In this document: piece after piece, positions 61,901 through 64,000 of the stretch
How positions within the stretch are numbered: the first letter of the stretch is position 1
Layout of the letters: the number at the start of each line of letters is the position of its first letter
Source of the DNA: Undaria pinnatifida
Taxonomy: Eukaryota > Sar > Phaeophyceae > Laminariales > Alariaceae
Assembly: GCA_012845835.1 (NCBI GenBank)
Contig: JABAKD010000007.1
Span: forward strand, 2,329,516 to 2,393,515
Direction of reading: 5' to 3'
Length of the DNA: 64,000 nucleotides
Notes under the pieces: generated by a model
Told to the model about the DNA's origin: nothing
The model's database searches: none
What the model saw: only the letters and a program-made list of their open reading frames with translations
Position numbers and translations under genes: made by a program

Positions 61901-63473
61901 CGTAATAGCGCTCTACTCGAAAAAAAAAGTTCGTGTGTTTGTGTGTTTGTACGCTTTAACTTGAATTTTGGACTAGGTCACAGAAAAATGAGTGCTGTGG
62001 TGGCGAACCACACGAAAAAAAAAAAAAACAGCACAACAGCACAGCGGGACACACGAGCGCACAGAGCACACAAGCGACCGCCAACACGCACAGCGGTCGC
62101 ACAGCAGTCAGCACCACACGCACAGCAGACAACACACGCAATTACAGAGCACGAGGGTAAGGTACACGGGCATGGGCGTCTTCAACGCCGCCTAAGGAAA
62201 CCAATGATTTCCTCTTCTGCTGCAGATGCACGACCGATCAAGTGCAAGTCAAACGTGGTGCCCCTCGCAATCACACGAACCAATGGCCCGTGGACGCACA
62301 CGTCTGACGACGGTTACATCTATCATATATATGTCGCTCGTTTTAGCGACAGCTACAATATCTTCGGCACTTGGATTGCTGCTAACGACCAATGCGGGGG
62401 TAAGAGGGTTACCCGCATTCTCGCCACCACTGGGTTCGAGCCGCTCGCACGAATGACTCCACACCTCATTGACAAAAGAAAAAGACTTTATAGGCGATTT
62501 GTTTGGCGCAGGGGAGCTTGCCGTTCCGCTGCGGACTCATATCGCAAAGGTTAAAACACACAAAAGCTCAAGACCGCACAGGAACAGGGGGTGGGATCAC
62601 ACGCGCGAGTGACACCGAGCCACCGCCACGAAACCCACCCAAAAGTGACCCCCCTTCCGTAGCCGTGGATTGATGTTATCAAAGAGACGCGTGCTAGGAT
62701 AGAGGTATACCGTTTTTTGGCTAAAATAGGTTCTCAATGACGCGGGCTTCTTGACCTAAAATGGTCGGATTTTGGTCGTTCTTGTTTTTTTCGGTATGAT
62801 TTTTTTTTTGTATAACCGAGGCCAATGGGTGTGTTCATCGGGTTCCACTTTTCAGTTTAGTCAAAATATTTTTTTTTTTGCCCTGTAGGGGTGTTTTATA
62901 CCGTTAGTAGTATAGAGATCCTCTAACTGTTAGGAGCCTCAGAACACAATTGGTGCACACACCTCTACCGCATGGGACGTACGTGGCGAGACTCTGCTCC
63001 TATCGTGCAATGTGTCATCGCGTTACCTCGGCAGTCGGAGAAGGTGTTTCTTCGATCGCGCTTGGGGTTGGCGCCGGCGTGTCTGCGTCCGCATCTGCTG
63101 AAACGTCCGTGGTGCTAGTGGAGGAAGATGTCGTCCCAGATGTCGTCTCGTTTCTGTCGGATGCCGCCAGCACGTCGGACGCATCTTCTGCTGCGGCGCT
63201 CTTGGTGCTAGTAGACGAAGAGGACGTCCCAGATGTTGTCGCGTTTTGGTTAGATCCTGCAGGTGCATCCGAATCTTCTGCATCATCCGTGGTGCTACTG
63301 GAGGAAGACGTCGTCGATGAAGTCGTCACGTCTTCGTCGTCGGATGTTGTAGTCGTGTCTGAACCCCCTGCGGCATCCGTGGTGCTGTCGGAGGAAGACG
63401 TCGTCTCAGATGTCACAGATGATGTGGACGTGCTCTCGTCCTCGGTGTCGTCGGAACTGCTATCATTCACTTC
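25859..63473 (-). CDS. Multi-exon gene for a modular PKD / FnIII / triple CBM6-like protein (partial, 25 exons)
   Basis: Reconstructed from 25 exons on the minus strand (listed separately), each bounded by AG and GT and each junction in matching phase; they total 3549 nt, 1183 codons, with no stop. Domains in order: Ser/Thr/Asp-rich linker (about 1-149), PKD-like domain (150-262, with ITYGDG and HTYEDHGVF), a second Ig/PKD/REJ-like region (263-457), a fibronectin-III-like domain (458-575) followed by an acidic run, then three CBM6-like beta-sandwich modules (about 620-790, 812-985, 1025-1183) with AEDFD/AEDYD, GEWL and L-PGPH/PAGSH signatures. Cys-rich linkers separate the modules. CBM6, PKD and FnIII combinations are usual in secreted or surface glycan-binding proteins; a cell-wall or matrix role is inferred. 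No catalytic domain, signal peptide or membrane segment is seen in the part present. The 5' end lies outside the window and the 3' end was not located. Confidence 0.85.
26512..26723 (-). CDS. Exon 24: CBM6-like module 3 core
   Basis: Starts after ATAACAG, phase 1 in, completing Gly of GEWLKYTVFASESGVFDVSV, and ends WSEWADTDP at GTAAGT, phase 0. Complete CBM6 middle strands. Confidence 0.92.
27630..27747 (-). CDS. Exon 23: CBM6-like module 3
   Basis: Starts after GTGCCAG with GVAYWDDSARNLGGEGSRNA, then SVDLEAGDDGTLHVGYGIP, ending at a GTGCGT donor, phase 0 to 1. It aligns with exon 13/14 and exon 19 of the other modules. Confidence 0.9.
28720..29115 (+). repeat. Dispersed repeat R3
   Basis: Shares CTCGAGCGTGGAACTATC, TATATTTTATAAAAAT, GTCGGGTTG-GCGAACG, CCTTC-AAGTCATGTTT and TTAGGAGCTCAG with copies near 1895-2130, 34105-34262, 43798-43905, 54085-54265 and 54620-55110. 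It also contains ACTCATCTTTGCAAGCTG, the reverse of an R2 block. Confidence 0.65.
29430..29905 (-). pseudogene. Three degenerate copies of exon 22 end
   Basis: At 29866-29905 (IIDASNFDEG), 29635-29675 and 29430-29470, the YASNFDEG donor end of exon 22 is repeated with about 210-230 bp spacing, downstream of the true exon. Confidence 0.65.
30095..30224 (-). CDS. Exon 22: Cys-rich linker and start of CBM6-like module 3
   Basis: Starts after AACAG, completes Thr, then CDVTKKEGCASCQSDCTCSE, GGIASSVPGFVYASNFDEG before GTAAAC, phase 2 to 0. Six cysteines in about 20 residues, then the module entry VPG-V-AS-FDEG. Confidence 0.9.
30590..30660 (-). pseudogene. Degenerate copy of exon 21 end
   Basis: DVETSGACNDDG against DMVTSGSCNDDG. 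The donor is GTGACA instead of GTGAGT. A further copy (DVETNGGCINRT) is at 30400-30460. Confidence 0.7.
31075..31190 (-). CDS. Exon 21: end of CBM6-like module 2
   Basis: Starts after GTGCAG with TRLEAGQHTIRVCVAKGGF, then SLDEITFDMVTSGSCNDDG, ending at a GTGAGT donor in phase 2. L-AG-HTIRVCV and F-LDEITF are the last CBM6 strands, and SGSC starts the next Cys-rich linker. Confidence 0.9.
32151..32570. mobile_element. Miniature inverted-repeat elements, family A, nested or tandem
   Basis: Left end GCTACGATATCATAGAGGTG and right end TACCTTTATCGCAGCACG enclose two copies of the core (TGGGAGCTTAAGACC at 32202 and 32360; CACGCCAAAAAAAG at 32288 and 32468). Further diverged members lie near 33710-34000, 52055-52300, 59045-59335 and 62690. 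Confidence 0.65.
33472..33716 (+). repeat. 9-mer microsatellite (CTATGATAC)n
   Basis: About 27 units of CTATGATAC with a few TGATATC variants, between exons 20 and 21. It is open on both strands (IPM and GII repeats), which explains the long frames there; not coding. Confidence 0.95.
34266..34605. mobile_element. Miniature inverted-repeat element, family B, longer copy
   Basis: GGTTCTACGGTAGCCCCGCC at the left, GGAGGGGCTATCGTAGAATC at the right, with about 100 bp of extra sequence near 34475-34560 compared with the 245-bp copies. Confidence 0.65.
34711..34880 (-). CDS. Exon 20: CBM6-like module 2, continued
   Basis: Starts after ACGGCAG, phase 1 in, DYNVTLRYASASTGKVNLFL, ending GPFARTAPFT at GTGGGT, phase 0. 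It holds the YNVTLRYA strand and an extended loop with one Cys. Confidence 0.85.
34980..35040 (-). pseudogene. Degenerate copy of exon 20 start
   Basis: AACTACAAC...CGGTACGCATCAGCTT tracks the DYNVTLRYASAS codons of exon 20. Another remnant is at 35960-36020, and the GSSTMVDSGG part is copied at 31290-31370. Confidence 0.6.
35184..35442. mobile_element. Miniature inverted-repeat element, family A
   Basis: CGTGCTACGATAGAGGCACG at the left, CTACCTCTGTCGTAGCG at the right, with core GGGAGCTTAAGACCTCTCC inside. Confidence 0.75.
36484..36700 (-). CDS. Exon 19: CBM6-like module 2 core
   Basis: Starts after GCGCAG with GVSFHEATCKSSQSVNCTER, includes DVVWGWTTQGEWLLYTVTV and ends at ACCG before GTGGTA, phase 0 to 1. 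The sequence right after the donor resembles a miniature-element terminus, so the intron may have grown by insertion at the junction. Confidence 0.85.
36786..36848 (-). pseudogene. Partial copy of exon 19 start
   Basis: After GACGCAG: GVSFHKNACKSSETVNCTER, 15 of 20 residues like exon 19 (GVSFHEATCKSSQSVNCTER), then the frame runs to a stop (TAA) soon after. Confidence 0.75.
37422..37505 (-). CDS. Exon 18: linker end and start of CBM6-like module 2
   Basis: 28 codons after GCCCAG: DCGMCSTPFTSLVLPG, then VVEAEDYDVGGE before GTAAGG. The same VPG/LPG-V-AED-D-GG entry as module 1. Confidence 0.9.
37575..37690 (+). repeat. Dispersed repeat R7
   Basis: GCATGGCCGTAGTC, ATAGACCCTCGCATCCC, GCTGGGACGAAACACGTGG and TTTTCACCAACCAGGCAGA. 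Similar copies at 35095-35180, 38440-38550 and (reversed) 39870-39985. Confidence 0.6.
38965..39035 (-). pseudogene. Degenerate copy of exon 17 end
   Basis: GCGTGTCGTCCATCTGTCCC with GGGCAAGTCC resembles the ACGTGCTCCACCTGTCCCCA donor region of exon 17. Confidence 0.5.
39289..39384 (-). CDS. Exon 17: end of CBM6 module 1 plus Cys-rich linker
   Basis: 32 codons after ACCACAG: VNVDLLRFSSS closes the CBM6 sheet, then CGDGACESVTRGETCSTCPQ before GTAAGA. The clustered cysteines suggest a disulphide-bonded linker that continues into exon 18 (DCGMC). Confidence 0.88.
40009..40137 (-). CDS. Exon 16: CBM6-like module 1, continued
   Basis: 43 codons after TATCAG: VIMLNGNLPQTGGHSSWAW, then VALEPGPHVVTLCFIEKGS before GTAAGT. 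LP-TGG-W and L-PGPHVVTLCF are the penultimate CBM6 strands. Confidence 0.9.
40262..40345 (-). pseudogene. Degenerate copy of exon 15 end
   Basis: ACSGLETKDDK followed by GTTGGGCC, against NCAGLEPDNDK and GTCAGGCC, so intron sequence was copied too. Confidence 0.65.
40514..40607 (-). CDS. Exon 15: CBM6-like module 1, continued
   Basis: Starts after CCGTCAG, completes Arg and reads YAVIGGSNGIALALDLNDP, ending LEPDNDK before GTCAGG (weak donor), phase 2 to 0. Confidence 0.8.
40980..41282. mobile_element. Miniature inverted-repeat element, family A, duplicated terminus
   Basis: The left terminus is present twice in tandem (40981-41004 and 41015-41034, CTAC-AGAGGTGCACCAG), then the core and the right end ACCTCTATCGTAGCACG. 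Confidence 0.75.
41555..41630 (-). pseudogene. Degenerate copy of exon 14 end
   Basis: ITYTV, stop, then GGGTMALDVAVR with the CGTCAG|GTAACG donor context, against LTYTVEHEGNGTVVLDVAVR. A shorter copy (GSGVVLDVALR) is at 41395-41450. Confidence 0.7.
41654..41684 (+). repeat. (CCCTAG)n short tandem repeat
   Basis: Four to five units of AGCCCT, ending CCCTAACC, 20 bp below the exon-14 donor. Similar to telomere repeats on the C-rich strand. Confidence 0.8.
41704..41834 (-). CDS. Exon 14: CBM6-like module 1, ligand-face strands
   Basis: Starts after CAACAG with KEGVDLERGFDNTINVAW, continues TEPGEWLTYTVEHEGNG and ends LDVAVR at GTAGGG, phase 0 to 2. EGVDLE and W-GEWL-YTV are the conserved CBM6 core, with the Trp and Glu usually lining the sugar site. 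Confidence 0.92.
41983..42229. mobile_element. Miniature inverted-repeat element, family A
   Basis: Begins CGTGCTACGACAGAGGTG and ends with the complement ACCTCTATCGTAGCACG. The inside is AT-rich with a shared core (GGGAGCTTAAGACCTCTCC, CCATGGCC-AGGTAC, GGTTAAGGAGCCCCGTCATTC). About 247 bp, non-coding. Confidence 0.8.
42355..42602. mobile_element. Miniature inverted-repeat element, family A
   Basis: Same termini and core as 41983-42229, about 250 bp, with small differences (ATGATAAAGG, TCTGTCGCAGCATG). Confidence 0.78.
42640..42680 (-). pseudogene. Degenerate partial copy of exon 14 start
   Basis: AACAG then REGVDLEND and a stop. A second fragment (QQKKDVDLA) is at 42928-42965. Confidence 0.6.
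43519..43776. mobile_element. Miniature inverted-repeat element, family A
   Basis: Starts TGTGCTACGATAGAGGTG and ends ACCTCTATCGTAGCATG, with the family core between. Confidence 0.78.
43952..44035 (-). CDS. Exon 13: CBM6-like module 1, N-terminal strands
   Basis: 28 codons after GAACAG: AEDFDVGGEGVAYHDNTTKD, ending ATNYRK at GTACGA, phase 0 to 0. AED-D-GGEGVAYHD is the diagnostic start of CBM6-type modules. Confidence 0.9.
44697..44948 (-). CDS. Exon 12: FnIII end, acidic insert, entry to CBM6 module 1
   Basis: 84 codons after GCGCAG: LLVPAGSSNYTVYLRSYNS (FnIII F/G strands), then CPDEIP, an acidic run AEDEEEDEEEEEGE and a Gly/Glu stretch, then VVASTVPGIIQ before GTTAGT. The last residues are the usual lead-in to a CBM6 module (VPG-IQAED). 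Confidence 0.85.
45092..45140 (-). pseudogene. Degenerate partial copy of exon 12
   Basis: IVPVGDSSYTVYLQ against LLVPAGSSNYTVYLR, upstream of the real exon. Confidence 0.7.
45441..45569 (-). CDS. Exon 11: fibronectin-III-like core
   Basis: 43 codons after TGTTAG: VEWDIVPDKGVDHVIVYAQ, ending LLSGLGSSAE at GTATGG, phase 0 to 0. The V-W-P and VDHVIVY pattern matches FnIII B and C strands. Reading past this donor meets a stop at 45364, so the GT is required. The upstream intron is a tandem array of copies of this exon's first 19 codons. Confidence 0.85.
45570..46650 (-). repeat. Tandem array of exon-11 splice acceptor plus first 19 codons
   Basis: Six or so degenerate units of about 110-210 bp lie directly upstream of exon 11. 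Each carries a version of TTAG|GTGGAG and up to 19 codons like VEWDIVPDKGVDHVIVYA: VERDNVPDEGVDHVI near 45860-45920, VEWSSVPDDSVNFVIVY near 46070-46129, a frameshifted copy near 45690-45745, and shorter ones near 46410-46440 and 46510-46545. Between them recurs intronic TTGGTTGGACGACA-type sequence. Most copies hit a stop soon after. Confidence 0.75.
46891..47007 (-). CDS. Exon 10: leads into FnIII-like domain
   Basis: 39 codons after TTCCAG: INTDGMSTKAEYQARTPQF, then APPVVTAVGGYYTKLA before GTAGGG, phase 0. P-V-V-T-A-V-G-Y-L is the A/B-strand pattern of fibronectin type III domains and continues directly into exon 11. Confidence 0.8.
47141..47220 (-). pseudogene. Degenerate copy of exon 10
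   Basis: After TTCCAG: TNDCGMPTLANHQIRKRRFSS, tracking INTDGMSTKAEYQARTPQFS. The likely donor GTAATG gives phase 2, incompatible with exon 11. Confidence 0.6.
47685..47768 (-). CDS. Exon 9
   Basis: 28 codons between AAATAG and GTGAGC: VYEFRRWKVINADNSTDISQ, ending AALNNLM. Phase 0 to 0. The Y-F-W strand fits an Ig/REJ-type sandwich. Alternative acceptor CCGCAG would shift phase. Confidence 0.6.
47950..48640 (+). repeat. Diverged GATC-rich minisatellite
   Basis: Many imperfect units of GTCTAGATCGCGATCAACTG and CGATTCGCGATCAA type. Lies between exons 8 and 9. Non-coding. Confidence 0.75.
48939..49088 (-). CDS. Exon 8 (start uncertain)
   Basis: 50 codons ending SSIQSINMQ at a good GTAGGC donor. 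GAG at 49089 is the acceptor that keeps phase 0; the nearby AACAG (exon start 49081) would break phase with exon 7. It contains QTCQYTPCIASFMSE with two Cys. Function not recognised. Confidence 0.55.
49533..50041. mobile_element. Rearranged palindromic TRIM complex
   Basis: 509 bp flanked by the 4-bp duplication CTAA (49529-49532 and 50042-50045). It holds three TRIM terminal repeats: 49533-49616 in minus orientation, then 49787-49869 and 49958-50041 in plus orientation. The first two lie in a near-perfect inverted repeat, with polypurine-side internal sequence on both arms meeting near 49695. A TGGCGTCGTCGAC primer-site-like sequence follows the second repeat and GGGGGGGAGAG precedes the third. 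Confidence 0.8.
50175..50290 (-). pseudogene. Degenerate copy of exon 7 (downstream)
   Basis: Nucleotide-level copy including the final ACGATCAG|GTGGGG donor context. The reading frame is broken. Confidence 0.55.
50400..50528 (-). CDS. Exon 7: second Ig/PKD/REJ-like region
   Basis: 43 codons after GGCAG: VIITARMMFGHAVIDYEWPT, ending AGLIVYYDDQ at GTGGGG, phase 0 to 0. The DYEWPT strand resembles the Y-W strand of Ig-like and REJ modules; not assigned with certainty. Confidence 0.7.
50745..50805 (-). pseudogene. Degenerate copy of exon 7 (upstream)
   Basis: AIITVRM then, after a frameshift, RAVLDCKWPTSA, against VIITARM and HAVIDYEWPTSA. Confidence 0.65.
50980..51088 (-). CDS. Exon 6: second Ig/PKD/REJ-like region
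   Basis: Starts after GGTTCAG, phase 2 in, reading CTGKTGCHLHSLSKVDTASD and ending HALPSQ before GTGCAA, phase 0. The donor is weak. The phase agrees with both neighbours. Confidence 0.65.
51219..51292 (-). pseudogene. Degenerate copy of exon 6
   Basis: TEKTGCHEPSLSNV then a stop, against TGKTGCHLHSLSKV in exon 6, preceded by a CGGTTTCGGTACACGG acceptor-like region. Confidence 0.65.
51450..51532 (-). CDS. Exon 5: second Ig/PKD/REJ-like region
   Basis: Starts after GCGACAG with FNLTRAKTSTAPDSITW and ends CTTNS at GTGAGT, phase 0 to 2. Joined to exon 4 it gives VVGDTITFNLTRA, a plausible continuous beta strand. Domain family not certain. Confidence 0.75.
52502..52935 (+). repeat. Tandem duplication, about 220-bp units rich in GGGTCAGG
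   Basis: Units 52502-52725 and 52728-52935 share GTCAAGTCTGATCGGGTCAG, GAGGTGCTCCACATCTCACA and GACCCACGAGAAGTGGTCCT. Confidence 0.85.
53085..53215 (+). repeat. Dispersed repeat R6
   Basis: Copy of the same block in the intron between exons 4 and 5, with the same poly-C 3' end. Confidence 0.7.
53818..54062. mobile_element. Miniature inverted-repeat element, family B
   Basis: Ends GTCATTCTAAGGTAGCCCCC and GGGGGGCTATCGTAAAATC are inverted repeats. The core includes GGTTTTGAAACC, AAATACGGTGCCC-TTGCCACCCCGACGT and GCAGCC-CGAAACGTTCG. About 245 bp. Confidence 0.78.
54620..55096 (+). repeat. Dispersed repeat R3, interrupted by the TRIM
   Basis: Same blocks as 28720-29115. The terminal CTAGGAGCTCAG is split by the TRIM at 55097-55486 and resumes at 55487. 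Confidence 0.65.
55097..55181 (-). repeat. TRIM 3' terminal repeat
   Basis: 85 bp, TGTTATTGGG...CCTTAACA on the minus strand. Confidence 0.8.
55330..55362 (-). other. tRNA T-arm-like segment inside the TRIM
   Basis: Minus strand reads GGTCGTGGGTTCGAATCC followed by CACCATCC, a perfect T-stem/loop with B-box GGTTCGAATCC. No matching D-arm or anticodon arm is seen, so this is not a tRNA gene. The same segment recurs at 49891-49920. Confidence 0.6.
55397..55486 (-). repeat. TRIM 5' terminal repeat
   Basis: 90 bp, TGTGATAAGG...CTTCACA on the minus strand, about 80-85% like its partner at 55097-55181. Confidence 0.8.
55738..55815 (-). pseudogene. Degenerate copy of exon 4 (downstream)
   Basis: Carries the other half, LIIGEPFSLDVNPTLGK, then a frameshift in an A run before the GDT motif. 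Confidence 0.7.
55985..56107 (-). CDS. Exon 4: end of PKD-like domain, start of next module
   Basis: 41 codons after ATCCAG: ATVTDSEGLTGTETLTMIV closes the PKD strand pair (VTVTD type). It then reads GEPFSFDMNPKSGKWVVGD and ends T-I-T at GTAAGC, phase 0 to 0. Confidence 0.85.
56239..56310 (-). pseudogene. Degenerate copy of exon 4 (upstream)
   Basis: Reads TVTDSEGLTGAEILAMIIG, 15 of 19 residues like exon 4. The acceptor CAG has become CAA and the GEPFSFD half is gone. Confidence 0.75.
56398..56653. mobile_element. Miniature inverted-repeat element, family B (reverse orientation)
   Basis: CCTACGATAGCCCCCC at the left and GGGGGGGCTACCGTGGAACG at the right, with the family core reversed. Lies in the intron between exons 3 and 4. 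Confidence 0.78.
56690..56960 (+). repeat. 9-mer microsatellite (GATCATATA)n
   Basis: About 28 units with point variants, between exons 3 and 4. Open on both strands (RSYRSY and MIYMIY), not coding. Confidence 0.93.
57198..57291 (-). CDS. Exon 3: PKD core motif
   Basis: Starts after AAACAG, completes the Ser of exon 2, and reads ITYGDGSKGYTG, then HTYEDHGVFVAE before GTGAGC. The GDG and HTY-D-G pattern is the hallmark of PKD domains (compare the family's FGDG and HTY). Confidence 0.85.
57497..57570 (-). pseudogene. Degenerate copy of exon 3
   Basis: After AGACAG the sequence tracks exon 3 (GGGATACACCGGACCCAACG), but the Tyr codon of TYGDG is TAG and the HTY half is missing. Confidence 0.65.
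58090..58205 (-). CDS. Candidate alternative copy of exon 2
   Basis: An open 116-bp segment between CAGCAG and GTGAAT, phase 0 to 2, the same phases as exon 2, ending FAALRSGDTDITEHS against FTALLSGSYGDTNITEYS in exon 2. It cannot be spliced in series with exon 2, but could replace it. The acceptor lacks a clear pyrimidine tract and the donor is weaker, so it may be a decayed duplicate. Confidence 0.35.
58568..58719 (-). CDS. Exon 2: first part of PKD-like domain
   Basis: Starts after TTTCGCAG with E-L-K-P-P-N-A-R-L-R-V and ends N-I-T-E-Y-S at a GTGAGT donor, phase 0 to 2. It contains a Cys pair (YCDNPCELEAG) and the FTALLSG strand typical of Ig/PKD beta-sandwiches. The phase-2 end joins exactly to exon 3. 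Confidence 0.8.
60657..60742 (-). pseudogene. Degenerate copy of exon 2 start
   Basis: Minus strand after TTTCGCAG reads ELKPASTRLWGSAGGGG, matching exon 2 (ELKPPNARLRVSTGG). It then loses the Cys region. Confidence 0.7.
60886..60999 (+). repeat. Tandem 58-bp duplication
   Basis: CGATCCGAC-GGTAAGTTTTT, TATTCCAACACCCCATCACC and CAACCCGAC occur twice in succession. Confidence 0.85.
61403..62141 (+). repeat. Three tandem units starting CGTAATAGCGCTCTACTCG
   Basis: Units begin at 61403, 61530 and 61901. All share GTGTTTGTACGCTTTAACTT and GGACTAGGTCACTAGAAA; the second and third also share a CACAGCA-rich stretch, separated by about 110 bp. Open frames here are repeat by-products. Confidence 0.8.
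62207..62409 (+). CDS. Possible plus-strand exon inside intron 1 (unrecognised)
   Basis: A CTGCTGCAG acceptor, an open frame of 67 codons (includes TSDDGYIYHIYVARFSDSYN, IFGTWIAAND) and a GGGG|GTAAGA donor. Composition looks coding, but no neighbour exon was found on this strand. Could be a remnant of another gene. Confidence 0.25.
63027..63473 (-). CDS. Exon 1 of window: Ser/Thr/Asp-rich linker
   Basis: A 149-codon exon starting after TCTTCAG (E-V-N-D-S-S-S) and ending at GAG before GTAACG, phase 0 to 0. It is almost entirely Ser, Thr, Asp, Glu and Ala, with repeated blocks of the type TTSSSSTTDD and TSSSSTST separated by DA/AG spacers. This looks like an extended, O-glycosylated or acidic spacer. 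Upstream exons must lie beyond 64000. Its join to exon 2 rests on phase only. Confidence 0.7.
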
Positions 63474-63591
63474 CTGAAGACCGACCGGCTGCGTTCAGGT
63501 GGGAGGAAATAATGGCAACAGAGGGGAAGGACGAGTAGAAGAATGGAAGAGCGGGGCGGGATGAGGAGGGGAGGCGAGGGGTATACTCATG

Positions 63592-63740
63592 TCACTACCA
63601 CTACTACCACTACTACCACTACTACCACTACTCCACTACTACCACTACTACCACTACCACTACTACTACTACCACTACCACCACTACTACCACTACTACC
63701 ACCACTACCACTACTACCACCACTACCACTACTACCACTA

Positions 63741-63832
<92 letters not shown>

Positions 63833-63866
63833 GCTACCACTACTACTTCTTCTACTACCACTACTG

Positions 63867-63930
<64 letters not shown>

Positions 63931-64000
63931 CATTACTACTAGTACTACTACTACTACTACTACTACTTCTACTACTACTACTACTGCTACTACTACTACT
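63592..64000 (+). repeat. CTA / CCACTA microsatellite
   Basis: Starts as CTACCACTACTACCA units, changes to pure CTA from about 63740 with few interruptions, and runs to the end of the window. Both strands are open (Tyr/His or Val runs). Lies 5' of exon 1, so in an intron. Confidence 0.95.

Noticed and set aside
61820-62554. 244-codon plus-strand frame as one protein
   Set aside because: Its first 110 codons cross tandem repeats that also open other frames; only 62207-62409 has splice signals and coding-like content.
63589-63942. Poly-Tyr and poly-Val frames
   Set aside because: Simple CTA repeat read on both strands.
1-64000. CRISPR array, operon or bacterial system
   Set aside because: Spliced genes and eukaryotic elements throughout; no regularly spaced short repeats with unique spacers.

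Overview
This is eukaryotic, intron-rich, repeat-rich nuclear DNA. Coding sequence comes in short exons (mostly 80-250 bp) with GT-AG introns of roughly 0.2-5 kb, G/C homopolymer runs are frequent, and there are many small mobile elements. The mix (very long introns, modular CBM6/PKD/fibronectin-III extracellular protein, Copia element, miniature elements) fits a stramenopile, most likely a brown alga; that placement is inference and no rRNA or marker gene is present to test it.

The one substantial host gene is on the minus strand. I rebuilt 25 consecutive exons from 63473 down to 25859; every splice joins in a compatible phase and gives a continuous 1183-codon partial protein. Order: Ser/Thr/Asp-rich linker, PKD-like domain, a second Ig/PKD/REJ-like region, a fibronectin-III-like domain with an acidic insert, then three CBM6-like carbohydrate-binding modules joined by Cys-rich linkers. 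The 5' end lies beyond 64000 and the 3' end was not found below 25859. A secreted or surface glycan-binding role is inferred. The introns are littered with degenerate copies of the neighbouring exons.

Layout: 1-7.8 kb, poly-C tracts, tandem duplications and a possible decayed coding fragment. 7834-12817, a minus-strand Copia LTR retrotransposon with identical 430-bp LTRs and a perfect 5-bp target duplication but no reverse transcriptase. 13-25.8 kb, mostly non-coding, with a dispersed repeat (three main copies), a terminal-inverted-repeat element and diverged tandem arrays. 25.8-63.5 kb, the large gene; its introns hold two miniature inverted-repeat families, two TRIM-like elements with 4-bp target duplications (one palindromic), two 9-mer microsatellites and several tandem arrays. 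63.59-64.0 kb, a CTA/CCACTA microsatellite.
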